A DNA stretch of 64,000 bases. Origin: Planctomycetia bacterium (GTDB lineage: Bacteria > Planctomycetota > Planctomycetia > Pirellulales > JACPPG01). The number at the start of each line of letters is the position of its first letter. Positions within the stretch are counted from its first letter, which is position 1. Shown piece by piece: positions 44,206 to 53,587 of this stretch. The notes below the pieces were generated by a model. That model was not told the origin of the DNA. It worked only from the letters and a program-made list of their open reading frames with translations, and made no database searches. The DNA is taken from positions 62,001 to 126,000 of the forward strand of contig JACPPG010000030.1 of NCBI GenBank assembly GCA_016191115.1, read 5' to 3'. The position numbers and the translations under genes were made by a program.

Positions 44206-46058
44206 CGGGCCTGAATCGCATGCGGACGACGCTCTTTTTCGTCTTGTTGGCGGCCGCGGTCTGCGTCGTCGCGCGCGACACCGTCAGGGCCGCGGAGTGG
44301 AAGCCGGCCGCCGGGCCCCTTTCGACGCGATGGACCAAGGACGTCCGGCCGGACAACGCGTGGCCCGAATATCCGCGGCCGCAGATGGTTCGGCCCGAGT
44401 GGCAGAACCTCAACGGGTTGTGGCAGTTCGCGGTCGCCAGGCCGGATGAGGCGCCGCCGATCGGGCGCGACCTCGACGAGCAAATCCTCGTGCCGTTCCC
44501 GGTCGAATCGGCACTCTCGGGCGTAATGCGAAGCGTCGAGCGGGTGTGGTATCGGCGGACGTTCACCGTCCCGCCCGCCTGGTCCGGCAAGCGCGTGCTC
44601 TTGCACTTTGGCGCGGTCGATTGGGAGGCGACCGTTTGGCTCAACGGCCGTGAGTTGGGCACGCATCGCGGCGGCTACGACCCGTTCGATTTCGACATTA
44701 CCGACGCACTGAGAGCCACAGGCGAGCAGGAATTGGTCGTCGGCGTGTTCGATCCGAGCGACGCCGGCACGCAGCCGCGCGGCAAGCAGGTCAAAAAGCC
44801 GCGCGGCATCTGGTACACGCCCAGCACCGGCATCTGGCAGACGGTGTGGATCGAGCCAGTGCCGATGCACGCTCACATCGGTTCTATTCGCGCGGTGCCG
44901 GACTTGAAGGCGGGGAAAGTCCGCGTCGAGGTCGGGAGCAACTATACCCTGAAGCGCGCCATCCCGGCGCAGCTCAAAGTGCTCGACGGCGATCGTGTCG
45001 TCGTCACAGGAACTGCCCATATCGGCGTGCCGCTCGAGCTGGCCATCCCGCAGCCCCGGGCGTGGTCTCCCAGCGATCCCTTCTTGTACGGATTGAAGGT
45101 GACGTTTGGTGACAGCGAGCAGTCGATGGACACGGTCGAAAGCTACTTCGGCATGCGCGACGTCGCGGTCGGCAAGGACCAGAGCGGGATCACGCGGCTG
45201 TTGCTCAACGGCGAGCCCCTATTCCAGTTCGGCCCGTTGGACCAGGGGTTCTGGCCCGATGGGCTGTACACGGCGCCCTGCGACGCGGCGATGCGCTACG
45301 ACCTCGAGGTCACCAGGCGGCTGGGCTTCAACATGGTCCGCAAGCACGTCAAGGTCGAGCCCGATCGCTGGTACTACTGGTGCGACAAGCTGGGTCTGCT
45401 GGTGTGGCAGGACATGCCCAGCGGCGACGCATCGGTCGCGCCGGGCAAGGGAGAGATCACCCGCTCGCCCGAATCGGCCAGGCAGTTCGAGACCGAGCTC
45501 GTGGGCATGATCGGTGCGCGATGGGGCCACCCGTCGATCGTGATGTGGGTCGTCTTCAACGAAGGATGGGGGCAATACGACACGGCGCGGCTCGTTAATC
45601 GCGTTCACACGCTCGATCAGTCGCGGCTCGTCTGCGGCGCCAGCGGATGGAACGACGTGCCGGCCGGCGACGTTCACGACATCCACGTCTATCCGGGCCC
45701 CGGCGCAACTAAGCCCGAGGAACGGCGCGCGGCGGTGCTAGGTGAATTTGGCGGGCTGGGGCTGCCCTTGGCCGGCCACACGTGGCAGAACGAGAAGAAT
45801 TGGGGGTATCGCAACCTCAGAACCACCGATGAATTGAACGACGGATACTTGAAGCTGCTGGCGAACCTGCGGCCGCTCGTCGGCGAGCCGGGGTTGAGCG
45901 CCGCCGTCTACACGCAGACGACCGACGTCAAGATCGAGGTCAACGGCATCATGACGTACGACCGCGAAGTCGTGAAGCTCGACGAACAGCGCGCCGCAGC
46001 GGCCGCCACCAAACTATACCAGCCGCCCCCCGCGGTGCGGACGCGGCCGGATCGCTAG
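44202..46058 (+). CDS. Secreted glycoside hydrolase family 2 protein
   Basis: A 618-aa exported beta-glycosidase. Signal peptide about 1-30. Sugar-binding domain LNGLWQFAVARPDEAPPIG..., then beta-sandwich (WYRRTFTVPPAWSGKRVLLHFGAVDWEATVWLNGRELGTHRGGYDPFDFDI) and TIM barrel. The acid/base glutamate is in FNEGW (E454) and the nucleophile is likely E515 in GEFGG. The barrel also shows RKHVKVEPDRWYYWCDKLGLLVWQDMP. The first ATG (44202) overlaps the SDR stop; an ATG at 44220 would also give a good signal peptide. It probably hydrolyses a beta-linked galactoside, glucuronide or mannoside. Confidence 0.9.
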   Translation: MTGLNRMRTTLFFVLLAAAVCVVARDTVRAAEWKPAAGPLSTRWTKDVRPDNAWPEYPRPQMVRPEWQNLNGLWQFAVARPDEAPPIGRDLDEQILVPFPVESALSGVMRSVERVWYRRTFTVPPAWSGKRVLLHFGAVDWEATVWLNGRELGTHRGGYDPFDFDITDALRATGEQELVVGVFDPSDAGTQPRGKQVKKPRGIWYTPSTGIWQTVWIEPVPMHAHIGSIRAVPDLKAGKVRVEVGSNYTLKRAIPAQLKVLDGDRVVVTGTAHIGVPLELAIPQPRAWSPSDPFLYGLKVTFGDSEQSMDTVESYFGMRDVAVGKDQSGITRLLLNGEPLFQFGPLDQGFWPDGLYTAPCDAAMRYDLEVTRRLGFNMVRKHVKVEPDRWYYWCDKLGLLVWQDMPSGDASVAPGKGEITRSPESARQFETELVGMIGARWGHPSIVMWVVFNEGWGQYDTARLVNRVHTLDQSRLVCGASGWNDVPAGDVHDIHVYPGPGATKPEERRAAVLGEFGGLGLPLAGHTWQNEKNWGYRNLRTTDELNDGYLKLLANLRPLVGEPGLSAAVYTQTTDVKIEVNGIMTYDREVVKLDEQRAAAAATKLYQPPPAVRTRPDR

Positions 46059-46083
46059 CACGGCGAAGGGCCGCTACACTGCG

Positions 46084-46362
46084 TCAGCTTTCGGTGTTGT
46101 CGTTGTTGTTGTCGCACGGATGGCGCGGTGCGCTGACGTCGGCACGGTACGTTTCGCGAATCCATGAGGCGGCTTTGTTGGCCTTGCTCTGCGTCGGGAA
46201 GGGACCGGCACGCCAGGTGTACCCGTTCTTGTGGACGTCCAGGATCCACAGGCTGCAGTACCTAGAGTTCTTCTTGCTCTTGCTGCCGGCATGGGCCGGG
46301 CTGCACAGGGCCCCGGCGAGCGACAGGGTTACGGCACAGGCGACGACGAGGGCGCGGAGCAT
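46084..46362 (-). CDS. Small secreted protein, unknown function
   Basis: A 92-aa protein. ATG at 46362 has GGAGGT 8 bp upstream; the longer open frame beyond is unlikely. A signal peptide (MLRALVVACAVTLSLAGALC...AHA) is followed by a compact domain SKSKKNSRYCSLWILDVHKNGYTWRAGPFPTQSKANKAASWIRETYRADVSAPR. The spacing of W/G/A residues loosely resembles a SPOR-like or phage-type fold, but no family is recognised. It ends in an Asn/Asp-rich tail. It lies convergent to the GH2 gene, 25 bp away. Confidence 0.65.
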   Translation of the reverse strand: MLRALVVACAVTLSLAGALCSPAHAGSKSKKNSRYCSLWILDVHKNGYTWRAGPFPTQSKANKAASWIRETYRADVSAPRHPCDNNNDNTES

Positions 46363-46695
46363 GGTGTGTGACCTCCAAATCGCGGTTCTAACTTGGCGAG
46401 GGCAAGGCGAGACCATCTGCCACGATGGATTCACGGGCAGTTTACGCACTCAGTCCCCGACTTCAAGCTCCTTTTCTGCGCATTTTTCCTATTTACACGG
46501 CCGGTAAGGGGTCCGGAAGCTGCGATGAGGCCGCAAATTTCGCGGAAACTCCCTAACCGTCAAAATCGGCCCAAAGCGTAGGCTCGTTTCTGCCGATCAA
46601 TTCCCTGGCAATCGGCACCCTCGGATTGTCGGCCTGCGCCGCATATCGGCGAAGGGGCCTGCGATCCAGACGGCCGAGACCAAGGGAACGCTTTG

Positions 46696-47844
46696 ATGAG
46701 TCGCCCAGGATCCCAAGCCACGCCCCATCTTCGCGGTCCTGGCCCGTTGGCCACGGTCCTCGTCGCAGCCGCGCTCGTGGCATTGGCCTCGGGCTGCCAG
46801 ATCATTGCCGAAGAATGCTCGATGTTGTCGCCCCCGCCGAACTATTGCCACGACTTTGCTCCTCCGTCGTGCTACGGCTTTTACCCGACCCTTTGGCGCC
46901 CCTGGCCCTGCAACGTCGAGACTGCCGAGCCCGAAGAGGCTGAGGGCGAAAAACCGGAAGAAGGGCGCGGCGAGACGAAGGGGCAAGAAGAGACTTTACC
47001 GGAGCCCAAGGAAGGCCAGGTTCCGGGCGACGTGTTCGAGGCGCCCACAGTGCCGCCCGAAAGTCAGCCGCCGGAGACAGAGACACCACTACTGCCGCCC
47101 GGAACGCCAGGAGCGCCTGATCCGTTCGCGCCGGCGCCGACCGAACCGCCCGCCGAGACGCCGTCGGCCGAACCGCTGCCGGAGCGCCTGCTGCCTGATC
47201 AGCCCAGTGCCGAGCCGCCAGCGACCGAACCATCTGCGACGCCTCCCGGGCACGGCCGTTGGAATATGAACGGTCTCCCGAGCGATGCTCCCGAGGGCGG
47301 TCTGGTCCAAGACGGTCCGGATACCGCGGGCGGTCGATCGGTTCCGCCGTCGCTATTGGTGCCGGATGAAGTGCCGCCGGGACGCAGTCCGAAGTCCAAA
47401 CGCATCCAGAATGCGGCCCGTCCGAGCCCGGTCCGCGGCACGTCCGTGACCGAACCGCCAGCCAGAAAGCCAGGGCGGCGGAATGCGGCGGAATCGGGCG
47501 AGCAACGGATTCCGGTCGCCGAAGCCGCGTCCGACGGACCACAACTGCTCGGCCAGAGCGAAAGCAGCCATAAGCCCGCGATCGGTCGCAGCCGGGCAAT
47601 CCGGGACAGCCAATCCGCGCCTGCGGCTTCGACGGCGGACGACCTCAAAGGCGCAAGCGGGTGGCACTCGAGTCAGTCCAGCAGCGGAGCCCGCCGTTCG
47701 ACCACCGGGGGCGAAGGGCAACAGAAGCGCTCGGCGTCGGTCGAGTATCCAGGCCGCCAGACGAGTTACACCAAGCCCGCCGCCCCGGCCACTTCCGCAG
47801 CGCCCGAGTTCACCGCCGGCGGCAGCTCCAATCCGCTGCGATAA
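46696..47844 (+). CDS. Proline-rich lipoprotein, unknown function
   Basis: A 382-aa protein with a lipobox-like LASGC at residues 31-35, suggesting export and lipid attachment. Then a short Cys-containing part (ECSMLSPPPNYCHDFAPPSCYGFYPTLWRPWPCN) and a long disordered segment rich in Pro, Glu, Ala and Ser (EPEEAEGEKPEEG, TEPPAETPSAEPLPERLLP, ATEPSATPPGHG). The second half is Arg/Ser-rich and also low complexity. No domain is recognised. ATG at 46696, next to a TTG. Confidence 0.6.
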   Translation: MSRPGSQATPHLRGPGPLATVLVAAALVALASGCQIIAEECSMLSPPPNYCHDFAPPSCYGFYPTLWRPWPCNVETAEPEEAEGEKPEEGRGETKGQEETLPEPKEGQVPGDVFEAPTVPPESQPPETETPLLPPGTPGAPDPFAPAPTEPPAETPSAEPLPERLLPDQPSAEPPATEPSATPPGHGRWNMNGLPSDAPEGGLVQDGPDTAGGRSVPPSLLVPDEVPPGRSPKSKRIQNAARPSPVRGTSVTEPPARKPGRRNAAESGEQRIPVAEAASDGPQLLGQSESSHKPAIGRSRAIRDSQSAPAASTADDLKGASGWHSSQSSSGARRSTTGGEGQQKRSASVEYPGRQTSYTKPAAPATSAAPEFTAGGSSNPLR

Positions 47845-47851
47845 ACATGCC

Positions 47852-47887
47852 CGTTGCCATGCCCACGCTCGCGTGGGCATGGCAACG
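47852..47887. repeat. Perfect 17-bp-arm palindrome downstream of the lipoprotein gene
   Basis: CGTTGCCATGCCCACGC (47852-47868) is followed by TC and its exact complement (47871-47887). It is between two converging genes (stop at 47844; YkgJ stop at 47937) and shares its GTGGGCATGG core with the repeats at 11094-11167. It may act as a bidirectional terminator or REP element. Confidence 0.75.
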
Positions 47888-47936
47888 AACGGACATGGCC
47901 TCCTCGGAAACATCTCCCTCGCGATGGGGTCTGGCG

Positions 47937-48353
47937 TCACAGGCGAATGACGGCCAGTTGCTCAAGGATCTTCTCCACCGGGATCAATGTCCCACGGCCA
48001 CTGCCCGGACACACCTGGCAGGTTTCCTTCCACGCCTCGGGCGTTTTGACGTTCGAATCCCAAAAGGGCCACGTGCGGCATTGCCGCGGCCGCTCTTCGT
48101 AAACCCCGCAGTGCCGCGTCTGCGGGTCGAAGAACACGCAATCGCCGTTGTCGTACTCGATCAGGCTCTTGCGAACGCCCACCTTGCGAACGTACTTGCG
48201 CTCGAAGGCCTCGACCGCCATGTGCAGCCGCTTCGCCAGCGCCGCGATCTCGTCGTTCGTGACCCACACAAAGCCCGGCGCGCCGGTGCAGCAATTGCCG
48301 CACTGCGTGCACTCGAATCGCAATCCCTCGCGAAACCACGGCTGATCGGCCAT
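47937..48353 (-). CDS. YkgJ-family cysteine-cluster protein
   Basis: A 138-aa cytoplasmic protein with the YkgJ/Fe-S-type Cys pattern: FECTQCGNCCTGAPGFVWV at residues 14-32, then CVFFDPQTRHCGVYEERPRQCRTWPFW and TCQVCPG. The family is thought to bind a zinc or iron-sulfur centre; function unknown. ATG at 48353 (MADQPWF...) has AAGGAA upstream; the frame beyond to 48434 overlaps an inverted repeat. It converges with the lipoprotein gene. Confidence 0.88.
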   Translation of the reverse strand: MADQPWFREGLRFECTQCGNCCTGAPGFVWVTNDEIAALAKRLHMAVEAFERKYVRKVGVRKSLIEYDNGDCVFFDPQTRHCGVYEERPRQCRTWPFWDSNVKTPEAWKETCQVCPGSGRGTLIPVEKILEQLAVIRL

Positions 48354-48412
48354 TGGGCTGGTTCCTTTGGGTCGGGTCTGTCTTCGCGGAGAAGAGGCTC
48401 CCGTTGGAGACA

Positions 48413-48552
48413 AATGACGAATGTCTAAATCCAAATGTCTAAAGAAATCCGAATAACCGAAGGCCGAAAGGGCCGACCGAGCAGCCCGCGGTCGTCATTT
48501 GGCCTTCGAGCTTCGGATTTCTTTAGACCTTCGAGCTTTGACATTCGTCATT
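48413..48552. repeat. Inverted repeat with AATGACGAATGT ends
   Basis: AATGACGAATGT (48413-48424) matches ACATTCGTCATT (48541-48552), and CTAAAGAAATCCGAA matches TTCGGATTTCTTTAG (48512-48526) inside. It is a planctomycete-type interspersed repeat, related to 35452-35568. Confidence 0.7.
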
Positions 48553-48558
48553 CCGTCT

Positions 48559-49740
48559 TTACGGCACGGGGGCTTGCGCGGCGATCTCCGCCAACGCCGC
48601 CACGGCCGCTTCGACGTCTTCTTCCGCATTCATCGGTCCCAGGCTGAATCGCACGGTGCCACCCAGCGCGCGGGTGGCCAGCGCCCGGTGCATCAACGGT
48701 GCGCAGTGCAGGCCAGCCCGCACTTGCACGCGGAACGCTGTGTCGAGCGTCGCGGCCAGCTCCTGCGGATCGTAACCTTCGAGCGTGACGCTGACCACGC
48801 CGACGCGCGATTCGGCCGAGGCCGGGCCGTGGACGCGCACGCCCTTAACGGTCGAGAGCCCGTCGAGCAACAGCCGCGTCAGCTCGATCGCGCGGGCGTG
48901 CAGCGACGCGATGCCTTGCTCGGCCAGCCAACGCACGCCGGCCCCCAGACCCACGATCCCCGGCACGTTCAAGTTCCCCGATTCGTACTTGTCCGGCAGG
49001 TCGTCGGGCTGGCGATCGCGGTCGCTGAAGCTGCCGGTGCCCCCCTGGCGCAGGCTCGCCACGCGATCCTCGGTTGCCGGCCGAATGTAAAGGATACCGG
49101 TCCCCAGCGGCCCCAACAGCCCCTTGTGCCCGGGCGCCGCCAACAGGTCGACGGAGAGCTCGTCGACGTCGATCGCCATCTCGCCGAGCGACTGCGCGGC
49201 GTCCAATAGAAACAGCGCCCCATGCGCGCGGGCGATGCGGCCCACGGCGGCCGCCGGCTGCACGGCGCCGGTGACGTTCGAGGCGTGTACGAGCGCCACG
49301 AGCCGCGTGTGGGGACGCATGGCCTTTTGCACCACCTCGGGATCGACGATGCCTGCCGCGTCGCAACCGACGCGCGTCACCTGAATGCGGCCGGCGTCCT
49401 GCAGAGCGGCCAGCGGGCGCAACACCGAATTGTGCTCGGCGACGCTCGTCACCACGTGACCGCCGCCGGAAGCCAGCACGCCGTGGATGGCGATGTTCAG
49501 CGAGTCGGTGCCGTTGAGCGTGAAAATAATCCGCCGCGGATCGCCCGCCCCGATCCATTTGGCGACTGCATGGCGGGTGGCATCGACAGCGTCGCGAGCG
49601 GCAATCCCCTCGGCGTATGCGCCGCGCCCGGCCGCCGCGCCGATTTCCCGCTGGTACGTGTCGACCGCCTGGTAGACGGCCTCAGGCTTGGGCCAGCTTG
49701 TGGCCGCGTTGTCCAGATAGATGCGGCGGAGTGTGGACAT
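48559..49740 (-). CDS. Cysteine-desulfurase-like class V aminotransferase
   Basis: A 393-aa PLP enzyme. The N-terminus IYLDNAATSWPKPEAVYQAV, H103 (VAEHNSVLRPL), D180 in FLLDAAQSLG and the PLP lysine K206 in AAPGHKGLLGP are intact. The overall pattern matches the TIGR01977 cysteine-desulfurase family protein group rather than IscS/SufS. The C-terminal VRAGLHCAPLMHRALATRALGGTVRFSLGPMNAEEDV is in the expected form. It probably removes sulfur or an amino group from cysteine or a related amino acid. ATG at 49740. It is next to a MITE (49953). Confidence 0.9.
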   Translation of the reverse strand: MSTLRRIYLDNAATSWPKPEAVYQAVDTYQREIGAAAGRGAYAEGIAARDAVDATRHAVAKWIGAGDPRRIIFTLNGTDSLNIAIHGVLASGGGHVVTSVAEHNSVLRPLAALQDAGRIQVTRVGCDAAGIVDPEVVQKAMRPHTRLVALVHASNVTGAVQPAAAVGRIARAHGALFLLDAAQSLGEMAIDVDELSVDLLAAPGHKGLLGPLGTGILYIRPATEDRVASLRQGGTGSFSDRDRQPDDLPDKYESGNLNVPGIVGLGAGVRWLAEQGIASLHARAIELTRLLLDGLSTVKGVRVHGPASAESRVGVVSVTLEGYDPQELAATLDTAFRVQVRAGLHCAPLMHRALATRALGGTVRFSLGPMNAEEDVEAAVAALAEIAAQAPVP

Positions 49741-49952
49741 GGTCAGGGTTCAGGAGCCGAGTTCAGGCTACAGGCGACACGCGACAGGCCAGCAGGGCCA
49801 ACTGACCACAGTCTACAAGCTGCGGACCGCCGGCGGGAGGGCGGAAGGAGAGGAGCAACGTGCACTGCGGCGCCCAGCGCGAGCGTTTGAAGGGATCAAT
49901 AAGGACGTAGATCGGCTGCGCGTTTCCCAGATTCACAAGATGGGCTGTAGTG

Positions 49953-50107
49953 CAGGGCCATTCACAGATTCAAGCTTGCCGGCGGCGCACCGGCGGGAAA
50001 GTGGGACAGGTACCGAGACGCAACGTTGGTCTGAAAGGACTTGCGCTGTTTATGCTCGGAGCCAGTCCCATTTTCCCGCCTCGCCATTTTGAAAAACAGA
50101 ATGCCCG
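49953..50107 (-). mobile_element. MITE family 1, copy B, with 10-bp target duplication
   Basis: A 155-bp copy in reverse orientation, CAGGGCCATTCACAG at the left and ...AAAACAGAATGCCCG at the right (the end normally reading GGCCCTG has lost two bases). GGCTGTAGTG stands directly on both sides (49943-49952 and 50108-50117). The internal hairpin CTCGGAGCCAGTCCC is present. It lies 113 bp before the restriction-endonuclease relic. Confidence 0.88.
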
Positions 50108-50220
50108 GGCTGTAGTGGTAGATGCTTGGACATGGCCCGACGACGCGGTATGCTTGGCTCGCCTGACAGTTACCTGGCTTTGGACTCCGGCTTTCGACCA
50201 AAAACCTCGGGGGGGCTTGC

Positions 50221-51371
50221 ATGGCGGAAGCATCTCTACGAACTTTGCTCGGCCGCTGGCGCGATGACCCCGGGGGAACCTACCAAACCTGGTTCCTTTG
50301 GGAAGACCGGCTGAAGAATTTCCGATCCATCCGCCGAGGTATTGCCGTCGTTGTCTCCGAGATCGAAGCCGGAACCTTCGGCAACGTCTACAAGGGCTCG
50401 TCTCTGGAGACGGTCGTCGGCTCCATCGCTGAGCAACGGCAGATTTTCAAAGGCGCCGACCATGCCTTCTTATGGAAGCCGAAGCTCCGTATCCCGGACA
50501 TCTACGAGAGCCGCGAGAATCAGACTGCTTTCGGACGGTTCCTCAACACCTGTACCTGCTGCGACAACGAAGCACAAATCATCGGATCGATCCAGGCGCT
50601 CGATCAGAAAGAAATCAAGGGCCTGAGGCCCGCGGCAGCGAATCTACTGTACTTCCTGCATCCCACGCTCGTGCCACCTTTTAACACGGCCATCGTCGCG
50701 GGGTACAACGCGCTGACTGGCGCGAAAGTCAAGCTTGGCAAGTGGGACCAGTATCTCGCCATGCGGCAGGGGATCTTGTTGCTAAACCAAGAATATCGCG
50801 ACCTCCTCTCAAACGACCTGGGCGCAATCGCAGGAGCCTTGTTCGACGTTGGGACGGGCCGCTACCCGCCGCCGCCGCAGGATGCCGGCGAATCTGCGGT
50901 TGCGCAATGGAAGGCAGATTTGGCGCTTGTCCGCGAAGAAGCTGACCGAGCCAACAAGCAGAGGGCCGGCTCTCGGATGGCTGTCTCGCTGCCTTACCCG
51001 CCCCTTTGGAAACGATGCAGGCCACCGACGCGATCCGGCTGATCGATGTCCTCTGGATCGACAAGGAGACCGGTCGCGTCGCCGCGGCCTTCGAGGTAGA
51101 GCACACGACTTCGATTTACTCGGGCATCGTGCGCATGCTCGATCTCGCGCTTGGGCTGCCCGACCAGCCTGCGCAGGCGCTATTTCTGGTAGCACCCGAT
51201 GCGCGCGAAGGCGACGTCCGAGAGCAACTGCGGCGACCCGCGTTTAGCAGAGTGGCGGATCTGAAGGTCCGCTTTCTTCCCTACAGTGAGCTCGCGACAC
51301 ATCGTGAGTCAATTGCGCGGTTTGGCCATGGAATGAAGGGCATCGACGCCATAGCACGGGTGTTGATCTGA
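50221..51371 (+). pseudogene. Type II restriction endonuclease-like gene, deleted and frameshifted
   Basis: Two frames carry parts of one protein. Part 1 (50221-51042) reads WEDRLKNFRSIRRG, GTFGNVYKGSSLE and RPAAANLLYFLHPTLVPPFNTAIVAGYNALTGAKVKLG. Part 2 (51006-51371) reads ATDAIRLIDVLWIDKETG, AAFEVEHTTSIYSGIVRMLDL and ALFLVAPDAREGDVREQLRRPAFS. In complete relatives known to me as type II restriction-like proteins, the parts are joined by a further about 35 residues around a KHTxxQW...D-V-W motif, missing here after EEADRANKQRAG. A frameshift near 51000-51006 follows. The AFEVE pair would be part of a PD-(D/E)xK site. No methyltransferase gene is nearby. Confidence 0.78.
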
Positions 51372-51433
51372 GGCGAGGAAAAGGGGCGAACGGCTCGGTC
51401 CCCTGTTTGTCTGCCTTTTTTCCCCTTATCGCC

Positions 51434-53518
51434 TCACTCCAACTGACTGATTGGCAATTCGGCCACGATGCGCGTGCCCTGGCCCGGCGCGCTGTCGATC
51501 GTGGTGGTCCCGCGCAGCAGGTGGGCCCGCTCGCGAATGCCGCGCAGGCCGAACGTCTTGCCGGAAAGCGTCCGCGGATCGAAGCCGATCCCATCGTCGG
51601 CGACCTCCAAGCGGATCCAGGCGTGCTCCTGGGTCAAGCGCACGCGGATCCGCGCGGCGCGGCTGTGTTTGCGGGCGTTGGTGAGGGCTTCCTGGCAGAT
51701 GCGGAACAGCCCGCTCTCCAACAGCGGCGAAAAACGCCCGGACTTCACTTGATGCTCGAAGTCGATCGAGTGGCTGCCGCGTTGCTCCTCGATCAAGTAC
51801 TCGATGGCCGGCACGATCCCCGAATCGTCGAGGATCATGGGCTGCAAGCCGTTGATCATGCGGCGGGCTTCCTGGATGGTATCGCGCAACAGCTTGAGCG
51901 CGGTGTCGAAGGCCGGCGTGCGATCCGCGCCGGCCACGGCTTGCTTGGCCGATTCCAGATGCATGATGGCGGCTGTGACGTATTGCACCAGCCCGTCGTG
52001 AATCTCGTAAGCGATGAGCTTTCGATCGGCTTCGTGTCCGCACAGGAGTTGGCGCAAGAGGACTTGCTCGTTGCGCAAGGCGGCGTCGGCCCGCTCGCGT
52101 TCGAGCACTTCATCCTGCAAGCGAATGTTCGTCGCCGTCAGGCTATGCGTCCGGTCGGCGACGCGTTTTTCCAGTTCGTCGCGGGCCTTGCGGAGCTCTT
52201 CCTCCGCTAGCAGCCGCTCGGAGATGTCGATCGCCACGCCGCCGAGGTACGTTTGGCCCGAGCGGGCGTGAACGGGGAACTTATACACCAGCCAGTTTCG
52301 CTGCACGCCGTCGGGCGTCGGGACGGTCTCGATCAACTGCGTCGCGCGGTCCTCGGACAAGACCTGCTGATCGACGGTCCGCAGTCTGTCGGCAAGCTCC
52401 GGACCGAACATTTCCAGATCGGTCTTGCCGACGATCGGCTCGGGCCCGGTCTGGAACATCTTGAGAAACGTGGCATTGACGTACGCCTGGCGGCCGTCGG
52501 CGTCCTTCATGAAGGCCACGGCGGGATTGTTGTCCATGAAGGCGCGAAATCGCTCCTCGCTCTCGGCCCGGGCCAGTTCGGCCTGCTTGCGGTCGGTGAT
52601 GTCCTCGACGCATCCCACGTAATTGGCGGCATCGGCGTCCGATTCGCCGATGCGCCGGGCCACGGTACGGACCCACCGCAAGCCACCCTCGGGCGTGACC
52701 ACGCGGTATTCGGCGAGAAATGGCCCCCGCTCGCCCACTGCGCGGAGCCACGCTTCGCGCAAGTCCGGCACATCCTCCGGATGGACCGTCGACAGCCAAC
52801 CGAACCCCAGGTTCTCACTAGGAGACCGCCCGGTCATGCGTTGCCAATGGGGACTCATGTACGCGCAGAATCCGCGCTCGTCGCACTCGAAGATCGCCAG
52901 CGGCGCGGCTTCGCAGAAAGTGCGAAAGCGAGCTTCCCCGGCGCGGAGGGCCTCGTCGACCCGTAGGCGCTCGAATTCGCGCGCCGCCCGCGAGGCCACC
53001 AGCGCGAGCGCCATCTCGGCCAGCCGCGGATCGGCAAGCGGCGTCTTCCACAGCGCGGCCACGATCCCCAATGGAGCTCCGGCGATGTCAAACAAGGGTG
53101 CCCCAATGTAGCTCTCGATGCGCCACGTGCGCAGCAATTCGTCGTCGGGGAATTGCTCCTGCGCACCTTCACGATACGTGCACAACCGTGCTCCGATAAC
53201 CGTCTCGCAGGGCGTTCCCGCCAGCGGATAGCTCGCATCGAAGTGGAGATCGCCGTCGGCGTAAACCAAAGGGGCTTTGACGCCGTCGAGCAGCGGATTC
53301 AGCTCGCCCACCAGCACGTAGTCGGCCTTCAGGCAATCGGCCAGCGTCGTCACAAGCGTCTGAAAGAAGGCCCCGCCCGCCAGGCCGGGCGTCTCCAGGA
53401 GGTGCCGCAGACGCTCGGCGACCTCCTGATAGTCCGCGACCTGCCGCTCGAGATCGTCGACGCGCTTCTGCCACGACGCGTCAGTGCCCGCACGTTGGTG
53501 TTGGGTTTCATTACGCAT
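51434..53518 (-). CDS. PAS/GAF sensor histidine kinase (NarL-type HisKA_3)
   Basis: A 694-aa soluble sensor kinase. Predicted order: GAF (about 30-190; DYVLVGELNPLLDGVKA, CETVIGARLCTY, SYIGAPLFDIAGAPLGIV), PAS1 (about 195-320; FCEAAPLAIFECDERGFCAYMSPHWQRMTG), PAS2 (about 325-440; FMDNNPAVAFMKDADGRQAYVNATFLKMF), coiled coil (445-500), HisKA_3 with the phosphorylated H507 in EIHDGLVQYV, and HATPase with NARKH, DDGIGFDP and GLRGIRERA. No transmembrane helix, so it senses a cytoplasmic signal. A response regulator is not adjacent. The ATG at 53518 is chosen because upstream the frame enters a MITE. Confidence 0.89.
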   Translation of the reverse strand: MRNETQHQRAGTDASWQKRVDDLERQVADYQEVAERLRHLLETPGLAGGAFFQTLVTTLADCLKADYVLVGELNPLLDGVKAPLVYADGDLHFDASYPLAGTPCETVIGARLCTYREGAQEQFPDDELLRTWRIESYIGAPLFDIAGAPLGIVAALWKTPLADPRLAEMALALVASRAAREFERLRVDEALRAGEARFRTFCEAAPLAIFECDERGFCAYMSPHWQRMTGRSPSENLGFGWLSTVHPEDVPDLREAWLRAVGERGPFLAEYRVVTPEGGLRWVRTVARRIGESDADAANYVGCVEDITDRKQAELARAESEERFRAFMDNNPAVAFMKDADGRQAYVNATFLKMFQTGPEPIVGKTDLEMFGPELADRLRTVDQQVLSEDRATQLIETVPTPDGVQRNWLVYKFPVHARSGQTYLGGVAIDISERLLAEEELRKARDELEKRVADRTHSLTATNIRLQDEVLERERADAALRNEQVLLRQLLCGHEADRKLIAYEIHDGLVQYVTAAIMHLESAKQAVAGADRTPAFDTALKLLRDTIQEARRMINGLQPMILDDSGIVPAIEYLIEEQRGSHSIDFEHQVKSGRFSPLLESGLFRICQEALTNARKHSRAARIRVRLTQEHAWIRLEVADDGIGFDPRTLSGKTFGLRGIRERAHLLRGTTTIDSAPGQGTRIVAELPISQLE

Positions 53519-53587
53519 GGGCAAAGCGGTCTGTTTCTCAAGTCTATCATTCCGCCGACGGCCCGTCGACGTTCCGGACCGTGGCCA

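Noticed and set aside
49741-49952. Additional short gene between the PLP enzyme and MITE copy B
   Set aside because: The open frame of about 120 codons continues through the MITE and has no ribosome site or family features.
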